This document shows, in pieces, positions 4,923 to 7,374 of a stretch of 7,374 bases of DNA. Position numbers and translations under genes: made by a program. Numbering within the stretch: the first letter of the stretch is position 1; every line of letters starts with the position of its first letter. This DNA comes from Oscillospiraceae bacterium (GTDB lineage Bacteria; Bacillota; Clostridia; Oscillospirales; Acutalibacteraceae): positions 1 to 7,374 of the forward strand of contig SVOX01000081.1 of the NCBI GenBank assembly GCA_015066165.1, given 5' to 3'. Below the pieces are notes generated by a model. That model had not been told where the DNA came from. It worked only from the letters and a program-made list of their open reading frames with translations, and did not search any database.

Positions 4923-5774
4923 ATGTCAAACAAAAATGAAGGGCGGGTTCTCACACCTCGCAAACAACTTGAAAACAAAATCTCAAATGCAAGAAGCAAT
5001 CTTTTGTTTGTTGTGGGATTTACTATTGTAAATATAATTTTTGCGGTTACAAACAGGAATACATATTTCTTGTTTTCGGCTTTTGTGCCATATTTTATTG
5101 CAAATCTTGGTATGGCGCTTTGCGGAAAATATTCGGCAGATTTTTATGACGCCGATTTTCCTATTAGTGCAACCTTTGGCGACGGCGCATTTGTTGTGTT
5201 TGTGGCAATTTCGGTTATTTTAACTCTTGTTTATTTGTTAATGTGGCGTTTATCCAAAAACTTAAAAAAGGGTTGGCTTATAGCGGCGCTTGTGTTTTTT
5301 GCGGTTGATACACTTTTGTTGTTCTTACTGTCGGGCGATTTGCTTGAAAACATTATTGACGTTGCTTTTCATATTTGGGTAATCGTATCTTTATCAATTG
5401 GTATCAATTCGGCGGCAAAGTTAGAAAAAATGCCCCAAGAAGATGAACCGATTGTGGAAGAAATTCCCCAAACGGAGAGTGTTCCGGCGGAAACCGCTAC
5501 AACCTTTAAAAGAGTGGCTGATATGGAAGTTAAACAAAGAGTTTTAGCCGAAGCCGAGTTAGAGGGACATAAAATTGTTTACCGCCGTGTTAAAAAAGTT
5601 AACGAACTTGTAATCGACGGATATGTATATGATGAATATGTGGCGTTGATGGAATACCCGCACGAACTATATGCCCGAATTGACGGAAAAGAAATTGTGG
5701 CGGGCTACGACGGAATGAATAGTTTTATAAAAGTGGGCGGACAAATAATCGCTAAAAAAATAAGAATTTTTTAA
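4923..5774 (+). CDS. Five-helix integral membrane protein with a cytoplasmic C-terminal domain, unknown function
   Basis: A 283-residue protein that I do not recognise. A basic N-terminus (LTPRKQLENKISNARSN) is followed by hydrophobic helices at about 26-43, 48-66, 86-108, 117-136 and 143-162. An acidic, proline-containing linker (168-192: EDEPIVEEIPQTE region) comes next, then a soluble domain (197-283) with charged helix and strand pattern and a repeated [DG]G motif (IDGYVYDEYV, IDGKEIVAGYDG). The positive-inside rule puts the N-terminus and the RLSKNLKKG loop in the cytoplasm; an odd helix count would put the C-terminal domain outside, so either one helix is miscounted or the domain is extracellular. 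ATG 4923 follows AGGGAGA (4908-4914). It is co-transcribed with the lipoprotein, so a joint envelope role is likely. Confidence 0.75.
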   Translation: MSNKNEGRVLTPRKQLENKISNARSNLLFVVGFTIVNIIFAVTNRNTYFLFSAFVPYFIANLGMALCGKYSADFYDADFPISATFGDGAFVVFVAISVILTLVYLLMWRLSKNLKKGWLIAALVFFAVDTLLLFLLSGDLLENIIDVAFHIWVIVSLSIGINSAAKLEKMPQEDEPIVEEIPQTESVPAETATTFKRVADMEVKQRVLAEAELEGHKIVYRRVKKVNELVIDGYVYDEYVALMEYPHELYARIDGKEIVAGYDGMNSFIKVGGQIIAKKIRIF

Positions 5775-5775
5775 T

Positions 5776-5804
5776 AAAAAGCACAGGCAACACCTGTGCT
5801 TTTT
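5776..5804 (+). terminator. Intrinsic terminator of the lipoprotein operon
   Basis: AAAAAGCACAGG (5776-5787) pairs perfectly with CCTGTGCTTTTT (5793-5804) around a CAACA loop, directly after the stop codon, followed by GTTTTA. Confidence 0.9.
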
Positions 5805-5855
5805 GTTTTATATTCTCAAGTTTTTGATTTAAATTGTTTAATTGATTTGCTTTTG

Positions 5856-5899
5856 TTGAAAGATAAATTTTTGTGTGTTATAATTCGTTTGAAAGAGGG
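5856..5899 (+). promoter_or_regulatory. Promoter and RBS of the MBL-rhamnosidase unit
   Basis: The -35 is TTGAAA (5856-5861), followed by a 17-bp spacer and the extended -10 TGT-TATAAT (5876-5884). AGAGGG (5894-5899) precedes ATG 5907 by 7 bases. The position of this -10 rules out the longer in-frame start at 5796, which also lies inside the preceding terminator. Confidence 0.82.
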
Positions 5900-5906
5900 T
5901 GCTAAT

Positions 5907-6665
5907 ATGGGTTTTGACATTTTGTTTTTGGGGACAGGTGCTGCAGACGGTATGAACGCCGAGTTTCCCGATGACTTTTATAATAAAAATTTGCGTCGGT
6001 GTGCAAGTGCTTTAATAAATGGTCATATCCTTTTAGACTGTGGACCGCACACATTATCGTCATTGGCGATTTGCGGCATAGACATTAAAAACATTACCGA
6101 TATTGTGGTGACACATCTTCATAAGGACCATCTTGACCTTTCGGCTGTTAATAAAATAGCAAAAACAAACGATAGTTTAAAACTTTACTGTCGGGAAGAT
6201 GCGGTTTTTGAAACCGAGCCCGAGTGTGAAATTTGCCGAATGACACCCTTTTTGGAATATTCTATTGGTGAACTTTCGGTTACGGGAGTACCTGCAAACC
6301 ACACGCAACACCCACAACATTTATCAATAGAACAAAACGGCAAAAGAGTGTTTTACGGGCTTGACGGTGCGTGGTTTTTAGGTGAGACGGTTGAGTATTT
6401 GAAGAATAAAAAATACAACACTTTTGTTTTCGATGCCACAGTTGGTGATTACGTTGGCGATTACCGAATGGGAGAGCACAACAGTGTGCCGATGATACGC
6501 CTTATGTGCGAGTCGATGAAAACGCTTGATATTATAAGCGAAAATACACTTATTGTGTTAAGCCATATTGCAATGTGTTTGCATAAAACACACGAAGAAA
6601 CTTGCGCAACAGTAATAGCCGATGGTTTTACAGTTGCTTTTGACGGAATGAAAATTGATATTTAG
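5907..6665 (+). CDS. Metallo-beta-lactamase-fold hydrolase, PhnP-like
   Basis: A 252-residue cytoplasmic protein. It opens with ILFLGTGAADG (5-15), the usual start of PhnP-like and RNase Z-like MBL enzymes, and has the metal motif THLHKDHLD (69-77; His70, His72, Asp74, His75). Later candidate ligands are His132 (PANHTQHP), Asp153 (YGLDGAW) and His220 (VLSHIAM), so a complete two-metal site is plausible. Members with this layout (Lactamase_B_2 type) are phosphodiesterases or related hydrolases; PhnP itself opens cyclic ribose phosphates. No phn genes are nearby and the neighbour is a glycoside hydrolase, so a PhnP role is not supported and the substrate may be a sugar-derived phosphodiester or ester. 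The stop TAG 6663-6665 overlaps the next gene's ribosome binding site. Confidence 0.85.
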   Translation: MGFDILFLGTGAADGMNAEFPDDFYNKNLRRCASALINGHILLDCGPHTLSSLAICGIDIKNITDIVVTHLHKDHLDLSAVNKIAKTNDSLKLYCREDAVFETEPECEICRMTPFLEYSIGELSVTGVPANHTQHPQHLSIEQNGKRVFYGLDGAWFLGETVEYLKNKKYNTFVFDATVGDYVGDYRMGEHNSVPMIRLMCESMKTLDIISENTLIVLSHIAMCLHKTHEETCATVIADGFTVAFDGMKIDI

Positions 6666-6675
6666 GGGAATATAA

Positions 6676-7374
6676 ATGAAGTTTATAACCGCTTCAATAG
6701 AATATAACACTTTTGAAAAAAACATCCCTGCACCGTATATTCGTAAAAGTTTTGAAAGCGAGAAAGAGACAAAAGCCAAACTCAAAATTGCGGTTTGTGG
6801 TTTTTATGAGTTGTATTTTAACGGCGAGAATATTACAAAAGGTTTTTTAGCGCCCTATATTTCAAATACCGACCATTACGTTTACTGTGACGAGTATGAA
6901 GTGACGGTTAAAAAGGGCGAAAACGTTATTGGTGTATTGCTTGGCAACGGTTTTCAAAACAACCCGGGCGGTTGGGTTTGGGAATTTGATAAAGCGAGGT
7001 TTAGAAGTGCGCCTAAATTTGCTTTGTGCCTTGAATTTGAAGATAAAAAAATCGAAAGCGGTACCGATTTTAAGGTTCACGCTTCGCCAATAGTATATGA
7101 TGATTACCGTTACGGTACAAAATATGACGCGAACCACGAAATAGACGGCTGGAATAAGCAAGGTTTTGATGATTTGTCGTGGGCTAACGCACTTTGCGCT
7201 CTCACACCAAAGGGCGAGATAAGCACCTGTGTTGCCGAGCCGATAACTGCCGATTTTGAAATTGAGCCGATTTCTATTTTTGCCGAAGACGACGGCTTTG
7301 TATATGATTTTGGTGTTTGTCATTCAGGCGTTTGCAAACTTACTATCGATGCTAAAAAAGGCAAGAGATAGTTC
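6676..7374 (+). CDS. Alpha-L-rhamnosidase-like protein, N-terminal part, frame broken at window end
   Basis: Residues ~35-195 match the N-terminal beta-sandwich domain of GH78 alpha-L-rhamnosidases (Bac_rhamnosid_N): GFYELYFNGENITKGFLAPY (42-61), then ISNTDHYVYCDEYEVTVKKG (62-81), VIGVLLGNGF (84-93) and a DDLSWANA (165-172) segment. FVYDFGVCHSGVCKLTIDAK (208-227) looks like the start of the next conserved domain. GH78 enzymes remove terminal L-rhamnose from plant or bacterial glycans and are usually well over 700 residues. Here TAG at 7369-7371 ends the frame at 231 residues, before the catalytic (alpha/alpha)6 domain. In the -1 frame the last bases read R-Q-E-I-V, which is what the family would be expected to have, so a one-base loss near the A6 run (7354-7359) is likely. 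AGGGGA (6664-6669) overlaps the MBL stop, implying translational coupling. Confidence 0.75.

Noticed and set aside
5796..5906. 37-residue N-terminal extension of the MBL protein
   Set aside because: It would begin inside the terminator at 5776-5804 and upstream of the promoter at 5856-5884. The conserved protein begins at ATG 5907.
6862..7323. Minus-strand ORF of 153 codons
   Set aside because: It is an antisense shadow of the rhamnosidase-like frame, which has clear family motifs and a ribosome binding site.

Overview
The window comes from a low-GC, AT-rich Gram-positive bacterium, most likely a gut Clostridia (Oscillospirales/Christensenellales type). The basis is AAGGAGGTGAT-like ribosome binding sites, sigma-A promoters with exactly 17-bp spacers and extended TGn -10 boxes, A-tract/T-tract intrinsic terminators, and protein families that I recognise from that group. 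No taxonomic marker gene is present, so this is an inference.

Left part (1-2734), accessory DNA. A GC-richer gene tail (about 50% GC) enters at base 1. Its family-like sequence stops near base 125, where a palindrome, a short spacer and a promoter begin. From there the DNA looks like an array of gene cassettes. A strong promoter drives a GNAT acetyltransferase (207-767), followed by a 49-bp tail repeat with a small hairpin and a 16-bp-stem terminator. Next comes a TIR-domain/coiled-coil protein (1075-2181) with its own promoter, followed by a second copy of the same tail repeat (47/49 identical) and another 16-bp-stem terminator of unrelated stem sequence. Then comes a ~185-bp ladder of eight small hairpins joined by ~9-nt spacers whose orientation flips in the middle. 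After it a second near-copy of the GNAT promoter drives a 62-aa two-helix membrane protein (2546-2734). No integrase, transposase or classical attC core is visible. The repeated promoter, tail and hairpin parts around unrelated genes, one of them a probable NAD-consuming immune effector, are the most interesting content of the window.

Right part (2735-7374), ordinary-looking chromosome. It holds a serine alpha/beta hydrolase with a TTG start and then a terminator. A promoter next drives a two-gene unit of a WG-repeat-like lipoprotein and a five-helix membrane protein, closed by a terminator. A further promoter drives a metallo-beta-lactamase-fold hydrolase and, with its stop codon inside the next gene's ribosome binding site, the N-terminal part of an alpha-L-rhamnosidase-like protein. 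That last frame stops after 231 codons at the window edge in a way that looks like a one-base frameshift.

The two halves show no functional link. The left half reads as a small accessory or defence island beside resident metabolic and envelope genes.
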